Counted from the stretch's first letter, positions 17,967-27,009 are shown. The stretch: 64,000 nucleotides of DNA from an uncultured Lachnospiraceae bacterium (GCA_910589265.1 CAJUTQ010000013.1:57524-121523); one strand, 5' to 3'. A program made the numbers and translations. Notes: a model not told the origin generated them from the sequence alone.

Positions 17967-18030
17967 AAAAAGCATCCTTGATAAAATTTACCAGCGTTTA
18001 TAAACACTCATTTTATCAAGGATGCTTTTT
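17967..18030. terminator. bidirectional terminator between C39 gene and pnp
   Basis: A perfect 21-base inverted repeat has arms at 17967-17987 and 18010-18030. The arms end in five A on one side and five T on the other, so the hairpin carries a T-run on both strands. It separates the converging peptidase cassette and pnp. Confidence 0.9.
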
Positions 18031-18067
18031 ATTTTATTCACTAGATCTAAAATAATTTTCTTCTGCT

Positions 18068-20155
18068 TTACTGTACAACATCTTTCATTGAGAAACTAAT
18101 TCTTCCCATTTTATCCTTTCCAAGACATTTCACAGTTACTTTATCTCCTAAGGTTAGTATGTCTTCTACTCTTTTTATTCTCTCCTTACATATCTTCGAT
18201 ATGTGCACCATTCCCTCTTTCCCTGGAGCAAACTCAATAAAAGCTCCAAACTCTTTGATGCTCACTACTTTTCCTGTAAGAATCATTCCTTCTTCATAAT
18301 CCGTAGTAATAATGCGGATCATCTCTACTGCTTTATTCATACTTTCCTGATCTGTTCCACAGACAGAGACAGCTCCGTCATCAGATATATCAATTTTCAC
18401 TCCTGTTTGTTCAATAATAGCATTAATGGTCTTTCCCCTTTGACCGACTACATCTCCAATTTTCTCTGGATCAATTTGAATTTGTACAATTTTGGGAGCA
18501 TATTTTCCAACTTCTTTTCTAGGCTCCTCAATAGCTGGCTTCATAATCTCATCTAAAATATAGGTTCTCGCTGCTTTTGTTTTTCGAATGGCCTCTTCCA
18601 CAATGGGTCTTGTAAGTCCATGAATTTTAATATCCATTTGAATGGCTGTAATTCCCTCGTGGGTTCCAGCTACTTTAAAGTCCATGTCTCCAAAAAAATC
18701 TTCCAATCCTTGAATATCTGTCAGTACAATATAATCATCGTCTGTCTCTCCTGTGACCAGCCCTGCTGAAATTCCTGCCACAGCCTTTTTAATAGGAACG
18801 CCAGCCGCCATTAAAGACATACTGGAAGCACAGATACTTGCCTGGGAGGTAGAACCGTTGGATTCAAAGGTTTCTGATACCGTTCGAATTGCATAGGGAA
18901 ACTCCTCTTCAGGAGGCAGCACGGGAACTAACGCTTTTTCAGCCAATGCCCCGTGTCCAATTTCCCTTCTCCCTGGCCCTCTGCTTGGTTTTGTCTCCCC
19001 TACGGAATAAGAAGGAAAATTATAATGATGCATATATCTTTTCGAAGTTTCCGCCACATCTAATCCGTCAATTCTCTGAGCTTCAGCCAAAGGCGCCAAA
19101 GTTGTTACAGTACAAATCTGTGTCTGTCCTCTTGTAAACATAGCCGAACCATGTACTCTTGGAAGGAGATCCACTTCTGCCCGCAAAGGACGAATCTCAT
19201 CCATTCCCCTTCCATCTGGACGTTTATGATCTTTTAAAATCATTTTCCGAACCGTTTTCTTCTCATATTGGTAAACGGCCTCATCTATAAGAGAAAGCCA
19301 ATTGTCATTTTCAGAAAATTTTTCTTCTAATTTTTCCTTAATACCTTGTATGTTTTCTTCTCTTGTCTGCTTATCATCTGTAAATACTGCCATTTCCATC
19401 TGGGATGGAGGGCATACTTCCTTTATAGCCGTAAAAAGTTCTTCTGGAATTGCACAGCTCTCATATTCATGTTTTTTCTTTCCTACTTCCGCCACAATCT
19501 TTTCAGTAAAAGTAATTACTGTCTGATTCATCTCATGGGCTGCATAAATGGCTTCAATCATTTTCTCTTCTGAAACTTCATTGGCTCCAGCCTCTATCAT
19601 GATGACCTTTTCCTTTGTTGATGCTACAGTGAGCTGAAGATCTGAAATAGCCTTCTGCCTGGCATTGGGATTAAATACGAATTTACCATCTACTAGTCCT
19701 ACCTGAGTCGTAGCACATGGACCATCAAAGGGAATATCCGATATGGCTGCCGCTATAGCTGAGCCAAGCATAGCCGTTAGCTCTGGGCTGCAATCTGGAT
19801 CAACAGACATAACCAAGTTATTTAAGGTTACATCATTTCTATAATCTTTTGGAAACAGGGGGCGCATTGGTCTGTCAATAACCCTGCTAGTCAAAATGGC
19901 ATTTTCAGACGCCTTTCCTTCCCTTTTGTTAAATCCTCCAGGTATCTTTCCTACTGCGTATAATTTTTCCTCATATTCGACACTTAAAGGAAAAAAATCA
20001 ATTCCTTCCCTTGGCTTGTTTGAGGCAGTGGCTGTTGAAAGCACAATGGTCTCCCCATAATGCATAAATGCAGCTCCATTAGCCTGAGCCGCCATTCTTC
20101 CAATTTCTACTGTCAACGTACGACCGGCCAATTCCATTGAATAACTCTTGTACAT
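18068..20155 (-). CDS. pnp: polyribonucleotide nucleotidyltransferase (PNPase)
   Basis: This 695-residue phosphorolytic 3'-5' exoribonuclease is full length. It has two RNase PH domains (ARTLTVEIGRMAAQ onward and LLPRVHGSAMFTRGQTQ onward). The catalytic-core segment DIQGLEDFFGDMDFKVAGT follows, then a KH domain (about residues 548-605, GDVVGQRGKTINAI) and a C-terminal S1 domain (about 618-690). It acts in mRNA decay. A GGAGGT site precedes ATG 20155. It follows rpsO, the classical order, and the transcript between them holds a long hairpin at 20192-20243. Confidence 0.97.
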   Translation of the reverse strand: MYKSYSMELAGRTLTVEIGRMAAQANGAAFMHYGETIVLSTATASNKPREGIDFFPLSVEYEEKLYAVGKIPGGFNKREGKASENAILTSRVIDRPMRPLFPKDYRNDVTLNNLVMSVDPDCSPELTAMLGSAIAAAISDIPFDGPCATTQVGLVDGKFVFNPNARQKAISDLQLTVASTKEKVIMIEAGANEVSEEKMIEAIYAAHEMNQTVITFTEKIVAEVGKKKHEYESCAIPEELFTAIKEVCPPSQMEMAVFTDDKQTREENIQGIKEKLEEKFSENDNWLSLIDEAVYQYEKKTVRKMILKDHKRPDGRGMDEIRPLRAEVDLLPRVHGSAMFTRGQTQICTVTTLAPLAEAQRIDGLDVAETSKRYMHHYNFPSYSVGETKPSRGPGRREIGHGALAEKALVPVLPPEEEFPYAIRTVSETFESNGSTSQASICASSMSLMAAGVPIKKAVAGISAGLVTGETDDDYIVLTDIQGLEDFFGDMDFKVAGTHEGITAIQMDIKIHGLTRPIVEEAIRKTKAARTYILDEIMKPAIEEPRKEVGKYAPKIVQIQIDPEKIGDVVGQRGKTINAIIEQTGVKIDISDDGAVSVCGTDQESMNKAVEMIRIITTDYEEGMILTGKVVSIKEFGAFIEFAPGKEGMVHISKICKERIKRVEDILTLGDKVTVKCLGKDKMGRISFSMKDVVQ

Positions 20156-20191
20156 ATTGTACCTCCTTTTTATTATTTCAAGTAGAAGGTA

Positions 20192-20243
20192 CCGAAACTA
20201 CTGATATTTTTATGATGTTTCATAAGAATATCAGTGGTCTCGG
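20192..20243 (-). promoter_or_regulatory. long leader hairpin upstream of pnp
   Basis: A 52-base imperfect palindrome has arms 20192-20214 and 20221-20243, giving a 23-base-pair stem with about three imperfect positions and a 6-base loop. It lies 37 bases before the pnp start. In E. coli a pnp leader stem is cut by RNase III and this drives PNPase autoregulation; the same logic here is inference. Confidence 0.7.
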
Positions 20244-20274
20244 GCCTTTCTCCCACTTGCTTTATAATTATCCG

Positions 20275-20299
20275 AAAAAAGGGCGGATTCTATCCGCCC
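20275..20299 (-). terminator. terminator after rpsO
   Basis: On the minus strand GGGCGGAT pairs with ATCCGCCC (20299-20292 and 20288-20281), a perfect 8-base-pair GC-rich stem with a 3-base loop, followed by TTTTTT (20280-20275). It starts just after the rpsO stop. Readthrough would feed pnp. Confidence 0.85.
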
Positions 20300-20305
20300 C
20301 TATCA

Positions 20306-20572
20306 TTACTTTCTGATTCCTAACCTGTCGATCAATGAACGATACCTCTCAATATCTGATTTTTTTAAATAATCCAAAAGGCCTCTCCTCTGTCCTACCA
20401 TTTTCAAAAGACCTCTTCTAGAATGATGATCTTTATTGTTCTTCTTCAAGTGTTCTGTTAGCTCTTGAATTCTCGCTGTAAGTATGGCAATCTGCACTTC
20501 TGGAGAACCTGTATCTCCTTCTTTTCTTCCATACTCTTTCATAATTGCCGCTTTTTTTTCCTTAGAAATCAT
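20306..20572 (-). CDS. rpsO: 30S ribosomal protein S15
   Basis: This 88-residue protein is the usual S15 length. Hallmarks are TGSPEVQIAILTARI at residues 22-36, HHSRRGLLKMVGQRR at 48-62 and LLDYLKKSD. It binds the 16S rRNA central domain. GGAGGAA lies just before ATG 20572. It has its own promoter (20663-20691) and a leader that can fold in two interlocking ways (20601-20632). Confidence 0.98.
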   Translation of the reverse strand: MISKEKKAAIMKEYGRKEGDTGSPEVQIAILTARIQELTEHLKKNNKDHHSRRGLLKMVGQRRGLLDYLKKSDIERYRSLIDRLGIRK

Positions 20573-20600
20573 TGTCTTCCTCCTTTATTCCTTATACACT

Positions 20601-20632
20601 GGACACTAAGGGAGAGGTCGGAGTGTCCTCTC
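20601..20632 (-). promoter_or_regulatory. rpsO leader with interlocking stems (possible S15 autoregulatory element)
   Basis: Two stems are possible: GGACACT/AGTGTCC (20601-20607 with 20622-20628) and GAGAGG/CCTCTC (20612-20617 with 20627-20632). Each stem takes a strand from the loop of the other, so they form either a pseudoknot or alternatives. S15 leaders in several bacteria are known to be S15-binding autoregulatory RNAs with varied shapes; S15 binding here is inference. Confidence 0.5.
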
Positions 20633-20662
20633 TCTGAGCGCTAGTAATTTACATACTTGTAT

Positions 20663-20691
20663 ATTATAGCATATGAAGTAAATTCTGTAAA
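20663..20691 (-). promoter_or_regulatory. sigma-A promoter for rpsO
   Basis: The minus strand reads TTTACA (20691-20686), 17 bases, then TATAAT (20668-20663) preceded by TGC, an extended -10. Start is expected near 20656, giving an 84-base leader. Confidence 0.8.
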
Positions 20692-20703
20692 TGCAAAAAC
20701 CTA

Positions 20704-21825
20704 TCAATTTTCTAAAAGTCTTCTCACTGCTATTGGAGAGCGGTAAGTGGCGTTAGAAACCTTAATTCCTGTTTTCTCACTGCTGGCATGCACTACCTGT
20801 CCATTTCCAATGTAAATGGCTACATGATTAATATAGTTTCCCTTTCCATAGAAAAATAAATCTCCTGGCTGAGCTTCAGAAATGCTGACCTGTCTTCCAT
20901 AACCTACTTGAGCCCTTGAAGAATGGGGCAAAGAAATACCAAATTTACTAAATACGGAAAGTACAAAACCAGAGCAGTCTGCACCATTAGTTAGACTTGT
21001 TCCTCCCCAAACATAAGGATTTCCAATAAATTGTTTGGCGTATTCTGTCAAAGATACCTTAATATCAGAAATTCCCTCTCCAAATTTCAGTTCTGTCAAA
21101 GACACTGCCTTTTCAAGTTTCTCTGAAATATCCACATATTCTTTAAAAATATAACCTTCCTCATCATCAATGGCAATTTTTACCCATTCTTCCAATTCTT
21201 CTAATACTTCTAACTCTTCTCCCAAAGGAATTAATGTATTGATAGAAGATTCTGTGCTAGGCTCCTCTCGAACTTTTAAGGTTGTTGTATTTACAGTGGC
21301 AATTAAGGTTAATACTTCCTTTGCCTTTATCTTCGCTTCCAAACCTGTATATAAAAATTCCATACTTACATAGCCTTCCACTTTTCCTGATTTAATATGA
21401 GCCCAATCACCTTCTACATCCAATATTTCACAGCCACCATGCTTTGGCATCTTTCCTACAAGTTTTCCATCCTCTGAAGGCGATTCCCTAATGTTTAAAT
21501 AACTGTCTACCTTTGCCACACCTAAGTTATCAAACCCTGCAAAGGAACGGCTCTCTATTTTCTTGGCCGCCTCTTCCATTGTCAAAGAATTTACCTGGGT
21601 ATGAATCCCTGCCTCTGGAAGCTCCCCAGAAATTTCCTCTGAATTCTCAGGAATAGAAGCTCCCGACACAGTAACCATTTCCTCATTGACAGCAAGGTCA
21701 ATGCCTGCTGAAACATTTCCAATTGGCTTGGCCAGGAGGACAACAGGAGGATAGAAAATCATGACTGCACATAAAGTCAAAAGAAAAACTCTTCTCATTA
21801 TACTGTATTTCATAAATATACTCAT
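20704..21825 (-). CDS. exported NlpC/P60 peptidoglycan hydrolase with SH3 domains
   Basis: This 373-residue protein has a signal or anchor segment (about residues 11-32), two bacterial SH3 domains (about 104-160 and 174-232) and a C-terminal NlpC/P60 domain (about 258-372). Cys284 in GADCSGFVLSVF, His334 in NHVAIYIG and His346 in QVVHASS are the expected catalytic residues. It should cut D-Glu/meso-DAP-type bonds in cell-wall peptide stems. The start may be the second in-frame ATG at 21813, as the AGAAAGG site is only one base from the first. The promoter at 21982-22009 and a WalR-like box lie upstream. Confidence 0.9.
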   Translation of the reverse strand: MSIFMKYSIMRRVFLLTLCAVMIFYPPVVLLAKPIGNVSAGIDLAVNEEMVTVSGASIPENSEEISGELPEAGIHTQVNSLTMEEAAKKIESRSFAGFDNLGVAKVDSYLNIRESPSEDGKLVGKMPKHGGCEILDVEGDWAHIKSGKVEGYVSMEFLYTGLEAKIKAKEVLTLIATVNTTTLKVREEPSTESSINTLIPLGEELEVLEELEEWVKIAIDDEEGYIFKEYVDISEKLEKAVSLTELKFGEGISDIKVSLTEYAKQFIGNPYVWGGTSLTNGADCSGFVLSVFSKFGISLPHSSRAQVGYGRQVSISEAQPGDLFFYGKGNYINHVAIYIGNGQVVHASSEKTGIKVSNATYRSPIAVRRLLEN

Positions 21826-21953
21826 GCCTTTCTGATTTTAGTAACCAAATCTCTTTTGTATGCCTTTCAATAGAAAGTAAATTGATACAATTAGAAATTA
21901 CATAACATTTTTTATTGAAAAGTTCATATTTATTTCACATTTGTTCCATATTT

Positions 21954-21970
21954 ATTACAATTTTATTACA
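21954..21970 (-). promoter_or_regulatory. candidate WalR (YycF) box
   Basis: The minus strand carries TGTAAT, 5 bases, TGTAAT (21970-21954). This is an exact match to the WalR direct repeat, placed about 5-21 bases downstream of the predicted transcription start of the NlpC/P60 gene. WalRK controls cell-wall hydrolase genes in Bacillus and Staphylococcus. A box downstream of the start usually means repression in Bacillus. Confidence 0.45.
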
Positions 21971-21981
21971 TCTTGGTTACT

Positions 21982-22009
21982 ATTATAACACAAGCTCTCT
22001 TTTTGTCAA
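21982..22009 (-). promoter_or_regulatory. sigma-A promoter for NlpC/P60 gene
   Basis: TTGACA (22009-22004), a 16-base spacer and TATAAT (21987-21982) with a TG extended -10. The leader would be about 150 bases, AT-rich, holding the WalR-like box at its start. Confidence 0.8.
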
Positions 22010-22061
22010 TACATAGGGATAAAAAAGAACCTTACTTTCTATATTCCTTTTTATCATGACA

Positions 22062-22103
22062 TAAAACAAGCAGACAATGCTCCATTCATTTCGCAATGTC
22101 TGC
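22062..22103 (-). terminator. terminator after Na/Pi cotransporter gene
   Basis: On the minus strand GCAGACATTGC (22103-22093) pairs with GCATTGTCTGC (22080-22070) with one mismatch, followed by TTGTTTTA. It begins 16 bases after the stop codon. Confidence 0.75.
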
Positions 22104-22118
22104 AAATTCTATACCCTT

Positions 22119-23750
22119 TTATGACTCGTCGGTTTCCACAGAAAAGGCTATATTTGTTGCATGGTCTGCCACCCGTTCCATACCAGAAATTATATCTGTA
22201 AACAACATACCCGCCTCTGGTGTACACTCATTTTTTGTCAATCTTTCTACATGAAGCACCTGGAGTTCCTTTTCTTTCTCATCAATAGCCTCTTCTAAAT
22301 GTACAATATCACTCATAATTTCTTCATCCCAAACGTTCCTCGCAAAAACATCAATAGAAAAGCGGATTAAGGTGTTGACCATATCCAGCATATCTCCCAT
22401 ATCTTTTAAAGCCATTTTACTAAATGCCACCCCAGTATCCACCCTGCTTCTTGCCGCATCTGCCACGTTTTCCGCATGATCACCAATTCTCTCTATATCG
22501 TTTGCCACATGAAATAAAGTTCCTATTCTTCTTGCGTCATCGACAGGCAGACTTGCCTGACTTATTTTCACTAGATAATTTGTTATTTCTCTGTTCAGAT
22601 AATCAATATTTCTTTCCACCTCATATACTTGGTCGATGTCCTCTTTATCCAATGTAATGAGTCCGTTCATCGCCCGATTCAAATTTTCGCTAGCTAAAGA
22701 AGCCATCCTCTCCAACTCCTTTGTCACCTCCACTACAGCAGTAGCTGGTGAAAAGACAAATTTTTCCCCAATATATTGGAGATGAAAGTTTTCTCTATAG
22801 TCCATACTGTCGTCAGAACCAGGAATAAAAAGATATGTAAGTTTTACAATATAATTAGAAAATGGGAAAAGGAAAATCACTTGCAATACCTTAATGAGTG
22901 TGTGGACATTGGCCACAAACCTTCCCTGGTCTCCTCCTGAAAATGCCAATATTTTTTCCACTACCATATCTATTGTAAACTGTAGAAGCAGGAAAATAAT
23001 CACGGATCCAACTACATTAAACAAAAAGTGGATCATAGCAGCCCTTTTTGCATCCTTCTTTCCAGCTAAGGAAGCTAACAGAGCAGACCCACAGGAGCCA
23101 ATATTACAGCCTAAAATAATAAAAATACAGATAGGAAGCATAAGAAGTCCTTCATTAGCCATGAGAAGAACAATGCTCACAGTCACAGAGGAACTTTGTA
23201 TAATTGCTGTCAGGATTGTTCCTGCTAAAATGGCTAAAAGAGGGCTTTTCAAACTTCCTAATATCACGGATACCTGTTCCACTTCCTTTAGCCCTGCCAT
23301 AGCATCTGCCATTATATTAAGTCCCATGAATAGAACGCCAAATCCTAAAATGACTTCTCCAACCTTCTCTGTACCTTTGTTTTTTACAAAGAGAACCATA
23401 AGAGCCCCAACAAGCAAAAAAACAGGCGCTGCATCGGACAGATTTAAAGATACCAATTGAGAAGTAACTGTCGTTCCGATATTTGCGCCAAAAATAACGC
23501 CAGCAGCCTGATACAGGCTCATCAGTCCTGAATTTACAAAACTAACTACCATTACTGTGCATGCAGAAGAAGACTGGACTAATGCTGTGAAGAAAACTCC
23601 TACTAATAGTCCAATCAAACGGTTTTTTGTAAAAAATTCTAATATTTCCCGAAGTTTTGCGCCGGCAGCTCTTTCAATTCCCTCACTCATCATCTTCATG
23701 CCAAAGAGAAACAATCCTAAGCCGCCTGACATAGATAATAAAATAGACAT
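22119..23750 (-). CDS. Na/Pi cotransporter family protein with PhoU domain
   Basis: This 543-residue protein is of the NptA/YjbB type. Two inverted Na/Pi repeats carry the QSSSA and QSSSV motifs and the paired GANIGTT and GCNIGS loops within about residues 1-310 (roughly eight membrane helices). The C-terminal third (about 340-540) is a helical PhoU-like domain with IERIGDHAENVAD and MERVADHATNIAF. Family members move phosphate with sodium. GGAGG precedes ATG 23750. It is separated from ribF by 105 bases with no clear terminator. Confidence 0.9.
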   Translation of the reverse strand: MSILLSMSGGLGLFLFGMKMMSEGIERAAGAKLREILEFFTKNRLIGLLVGVFFTALVQSSSACTVMVVSFVNSGLMSLYQAAGVIFGANIGTTVTSQLVSLNLSDAAPVFLLVGALMVLFVKNKGTEKVGEVILGFGVLFMGLNIMADAMAGLKEVEQVSVILGSLKSPLLAILAGTILTAIIQSSSVTVSIVLLMANEGLLMLPICIFIILGCNIGSCGSALLASLAGKKDAKRAAMIHFLFNVVGSVIIFLLLQFTIDMVVEKILAFSGGDQGRFVANVHTLIKVLQVIFLFPFSNYIVKLTYLFIPGSDDSMDYRENFHLQYIGEKFVFSPATAVVEVTKELERMASLASENLNRAMNGLITLDKEDIDQVYEVERNIDYLNREITNYLVKISQASLPVDDARRIGTLFHVANDIERIGDHAENVADAARSRVDTGVAFSKMALKDMGDMLDMVNTLIRFSIDVFARNVWDEEIMSDIVHLEEAIDEKEKELQVLHVERLTKNECTPEAGMLFTDIISGMERVADHATNIAFSVETDES

Positions 23751-23855
23751 ACTCTTCCTCCAACTTTCTTATGCTTATTTTAAATTATCTACGTTGCATA
23801 AACAAGATTTTTCTACAGCTTTCCTCTTTTTCTCCCATTTCCACAAAATTTCTCT

Positions 23856-24776
23856 CTAAATTCCGTGCATTTTTCTTCCCTCTTCCTTATCTCTCTCCAA
23901 AACCTCTTTTAGTTCTTCTACTCCGGAAAACTTTTTCTCATCTCTCATATGTTTTAGAAGTAATACTTTTACATTTTCTTCATATATATCTTTTTGAAAA
24001 TCGTATATATGGGTTTCCAGGCCAATCTGTCTTTCTTCTGACACAGTAGGCTTATACCCAATATTGCTAATGCTATTATACACTTGTCCACAACATATAG
24101 TTTTTGATAAATATACTCCACTTTTCGGAAGAAGCTTGTTGGACGGAGGAATCATATTCACTGTAGGCATTCCTATTTTATGGCCTAAGTGGTTTCCATG
24201 AACTACTTTACCATACACAGAATATGGTTCCCCTAATAATTCTCTAACCACATCCATATTCCCTTCTTCCACTTCTTTTCTTACATAAGTAGAACTAATT
24301 TCCTTCCCATTGTATGTGGCTTTTGGAAGAACTGCCACCTCAATTCCAAGTCTGGCCCCTTCCTCCTTGAGCATCTCTTCGTCTCCTCTTCCCTTATAGC
24401 CAAATCTTAAATCAGGCCCTGCAACAACAGCTTTCGCCATAAGCTGCTCTTTTAATATAGTACGAATAAAATCTTCTGGCTCTATTTTACATGTTTCTTC
24501 TGTAAAAGGGAATTCTATTACATAATCCATTCCTTTTTTACAAAAAGCATCCCTTTTTTCTTCTTTTGTACTTAAATCTTTTTGTGCTTCCCTTCCCAAT
24601 AGGGAAGCTGGAGGTTTATCAAAAGTAAATACGACTGTTTGATAATCCCACTCCTTATATTTTAACATAGCCTTTAAAATAGATTGATGTCCTACATGGA
24701 TACCATCAAATTTACCAATAGCTACAACTGTATCTTTCTTCATAGAGTATTTTGTCGTTCCTGTTATGATTTCCAT
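23856..24776 (-). CDS. ribF: bifunctional riboflavin kinase / FAD synthetase
   Basis: This 306-residue protein makes FMN and FAD from riboflavin. The N-terminal FAD synthetase nucleotidyltransferase domain has GKFDGIHVGHQSIL (about residues 22-35) and an SSTYVRKEVEEG segment. The C-terminal flavokinase domain has SVYGKVVHGNHLGHKIGMPT. It is the last gene of the rimP-to-ribF operon, 16 bases after truB. The order truB-ribF is common in Firmicutes. Confidence 0.95.
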   Translation of the reverse strand: MEIITGTTKYSMKKDTVVAIGKFDGIHVGHQSILKAMLKYKEWDYQTVVFTFDKPPASLLGREAQKDLSTKEEKRDAFCKKGMDYVIEFPFTEETCKIEPEDFIRTILKEQLMAKAVVAGPDLRFGYKGRGDEEMLKEEGARLGIEVAVLPKATYNGKEISSTYVRKEVEEGNMDVVRELLGEPYSVYGKVVHGNHLGHKIGMPTVNMIPPSNKLLPKSGVYLSKTICCGQVYNSISNIGYKPTVSEERQIGLETHIYDFQKDIYEENVKVLLLKHMRDEKKFSGVEELKEVLERDKEEGRKMHGI

Positions 24777-24792
24777 AATCTTGCTCCTATTA

Positions 24793-25689
24793 CTATAAAA
24801 ACATTTTCACAGGTTTAAATGCCCCATTTCTATATACATAAATTCCTGTAAATTGCTTTTTACTGTCATATACTCTAAAGGACAATCCTTCTATTTCCTC
24901 CTTCTCCTCCAAAAGGGCTGCTTGGTTTAAAAGAAACGAATTCCCATTGTGTATATATTTATCGTACTGTTCCTTTACATTCACTTTCGGATAGGAGGAA
25001 AACGCCTCCTCTACAGGAAGGATGTTGTCCATCAAGGTTTTTTCTTTTTTCTTTTTTTCAATCTCCTTTAAAGTAAGACTATCTTTCATCTGAAATCTTC
25101 CAGATCTTGTACGTACAAGTTCCTCCATAGCCCCTTTTGTAAAAAGCTTTTCTCCTATATCATGACATAAAGTGCGAATATATGTTCCTTTGGAGCAAGA
25201 AACTTCTATCCAAATTCTTGGAAGATTTATATCCATAATCTGAATGTCTGAGATTTCCACCCTCTTTGGCTTTCTCTCTACCTCTATTCCTGCTCTAGCC
25301 AGTTCATATAACTTTTTTCCATTTACTTTTCTTGCAGAATACATGGGAGGAATTTGGTCATAAGCTCCAACAAAGCTATAAATCGCAGCTTCAATCTCCT
25401 TTTTCGTTACCTTTACTTCTTTTTCCTCAATAATTTTGCCGCTCATATCCTGGGTATCTGTTTCAACACCTAGAAAAAGGACTGCCTCATAGGTTTTGCT
25501 CTGATCTGTCAGCATATCGCAAAGTTTTGTACCCTTTCCAAGGCAAACGGGAAGAACTCCCACAGCGTCTGGATCCAAAGTTCCTGTATGCCCTATTTTC
25601 TTCTGTTCAAGAATTCCTCTTAATTTTGCCACTACGTCATGGGATGTATAACCCTTTTCTTTATAAACATTTATTATGCCGTTTAACAC
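24793..25689 (-). CDS. truB: tRNA pseudouridine(55) synthase
   Basis: This 298-residue enzyme isomerises U55 in the tRNA T-loop. The catalytic Asp39 sits in GHTGTLDPDAVGVLP. Other family segments are KTYEAVLFLGVETDTQD and CSKGTYIRTLCHDIG. It overlaps nrnA by 7 bases. Assignment is firm. Confidence 0.96.
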   Translation of the reverse strand: MLNGIINVYKEKGYTSHDVVAKLRGILEQKKIGHTGTLDPDAVGVLPVCLGKGTKLCDMLTDQSKTYEAVLFLGVETDTQDMSGKIIEEKEVKVTKKEIEAAIYSFVGAYDQIPPMYSARKVNGKKLYELARAGIEVERKPKRVEISDIQIMDINLPRIWIEVSCSKGTYIRTLCHDIGEKLFTKGAMEELVRTRSGRFQMKDSLTLKEIEKKKKEKTLMDNILPVEEAFSSYPKVNVKEQYDKYIHNGNSFLLNQAALLEEKEEIEGLSFRVYDSKKQFTGIYVYRNGAFKPVKMFL

Positions 25690-26645
25690 CTTTGTTTCTC
25701 CTGCAGCTGTTTTTCAATATGTACGGACAAATTATTAATGACATCATGTACTGTTCCTTTCATTAAAGCTCCTGCTGCCCTTACATGTCCTCCTCCCCCA
25801 AATTGTTTTGCCACCTTAGCCACGTTCACATGTTCATTAGAACGTAGGCTTACCTTATATTCCATTAATCCAGTTTCATAGAGAAAAACAGCGCAATCTG
25901 CTCCCTTTGTGACATTTAACTGACTTGCTATTCCATCTAGATCCACAGGCTTTACTCCGTAAAAATCCATTGTTCTTTTTCCAATAACACTGACAATACA
26001 CCTGCCTTCTAAGAACAAAATGCTTTCTAGCAAAGCCCTTCCTAAAATCTGCTGCTGCACATAGGTTTTCTCATAAAAAGTCTCATCAATAATTTTCGAA
26101 AAGGGAATGCCATACCCTATTAATTTTCCTCCTATCTCCATTGTTTTTTTTGACGTATTTGCATAGCGGAACACTCCTGTATCATGGATAATTCCCACAT
26201 AAATAGCTTCTGCAATATCCCTGTCTATTTGTTCCTCCTCTATAACCTGATATACAAGTTCGCTTGTGGAGCTGGCATCTGGCACAATATAATCTATCTG
26301 GGCACATTTTGTATTACTTATATGATGATCGATGCAAATTGTTTTTGCAGCCTTATCAAAGTACTTTTCCCCCTTGCCCAGACGATCCTTGCTGCAGTCA
26401 AGACAGAGAAATACATCGTAGTCTATATCTCTTTGAAATTCAGAATTTATTTCGTCAAATCCTTTTAGAAATCCAAAATAGCCTGCTGGCTTTTCCAAAT
26501 ATATATGGGTCTTAGCCTTTGGAAAAGCCTTCTTAATGTATTGATACATTGCCAAAGATGCGCCTACACAGTCTCCGTCAGGACGAATATGTCCTCCTAT
26601 TCCTATTGTTTTTGCTCCCTTTAAATGCTCTTTAATTTTCGTCAA
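25683..26645 (-). CDS. nrnA: DHH-family nanoRNase / pAp phosphatase NrnA
   Basis: This 320-residue DHH/DHHA1 phosphoesterase degrades 2-5 nt RNAs and 3'-phosphoadenosine-5'-phosphate in the family. GGHIRPDGDCVGASL (about residues 16-30), the DHH motif in CIDHHISN, and KQFGGGGHVRAAG in the DHHA1 domain are visible. It lies between rbfA (14-base overlap) and truB (7-base overlap), the usual Firmicute position. Confidence 0.93.
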   Translation of the reverse strand: MTKIKEHLKGAKTIGIGGHIRPDGDCVGASLAMYQYIKKAFPKAKTHIYLEKPAGYFGFLKGFDEINSEFQRDIDYDVFLCLDCSKDRLGKGEKYFDKAAKTICIDHHISNTKCAQIDYIVPDASSTSELVYQVIEEEQIDRDIAEAIYVGIIHDTGVFRYANTSKKTMEIGGKLIGYGIPFSKIIDETFYEKTYVQQQILGRALLESILFLEGRCIVSVIGKRTMDFYGVKPVDLDGIASQLNVTKGADCAVFLYETGLMEYKVSLRSNEHVNVAKVAKQFGGGGHVRAAGALMKGTVHDVINNLSVHIEKQLQEKQRC

Positions 26646-27009
26646 ACAAATCCCTTCCCTTTTTATTTACATCATCAATCAGTTTTGACATCGTTACCCC
26701 ATACGCAATGGACTGATCTAACAAAAAGTGTATTTCTGGGGTGTTTCTCAAATTAATGGTTTTTGCCAGTTGATTTCTTATAAATCCTTCTGCCCTCTTT
26801 AAGCCTTCTATTGTATCCTCTGCTTCTTTTTCATTTCCTAAAACACTAATCCATGCTTTGCACAATTTCAAATCTGGGGATACTTCTACTGCTACAACAG
26901 AAGTCATGGGATGAATTCTCGGATCTTTTATGCTCCCTCTAATAATGTTGGATAACTCTCTTTGAACCTCCCCATTGATCCTTGTATTTTTAATGCTGTT
27001 TTTTTTCAT
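26632..27009 (-). CDS. rbfA: 30S ribosome-binding factor A
   Basis: This 125-residue cold-shock ribosome maturation factor has a KH-like fold. The segments RINGEVQRELSNIIRGSIKDPR, DLKLCKAWISVLG and NTPEIHFLLDQSIAYG are recognisable. It overlaps infB by 4 bases and nrnA by 14. Confidence 0.96.
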   Translation of the reverse strand: MKKNSIKNTRINGEVQRELSNIIRGSIKDPRIHPMTSVVAVEVSPDLKLCKAWISVLGNEKEAEDTIEGLKRAEGFIRNQLAKTINLRNTPEIHFLLDQSIAYGVTMSKLIDDVNKKGRDLFDEN

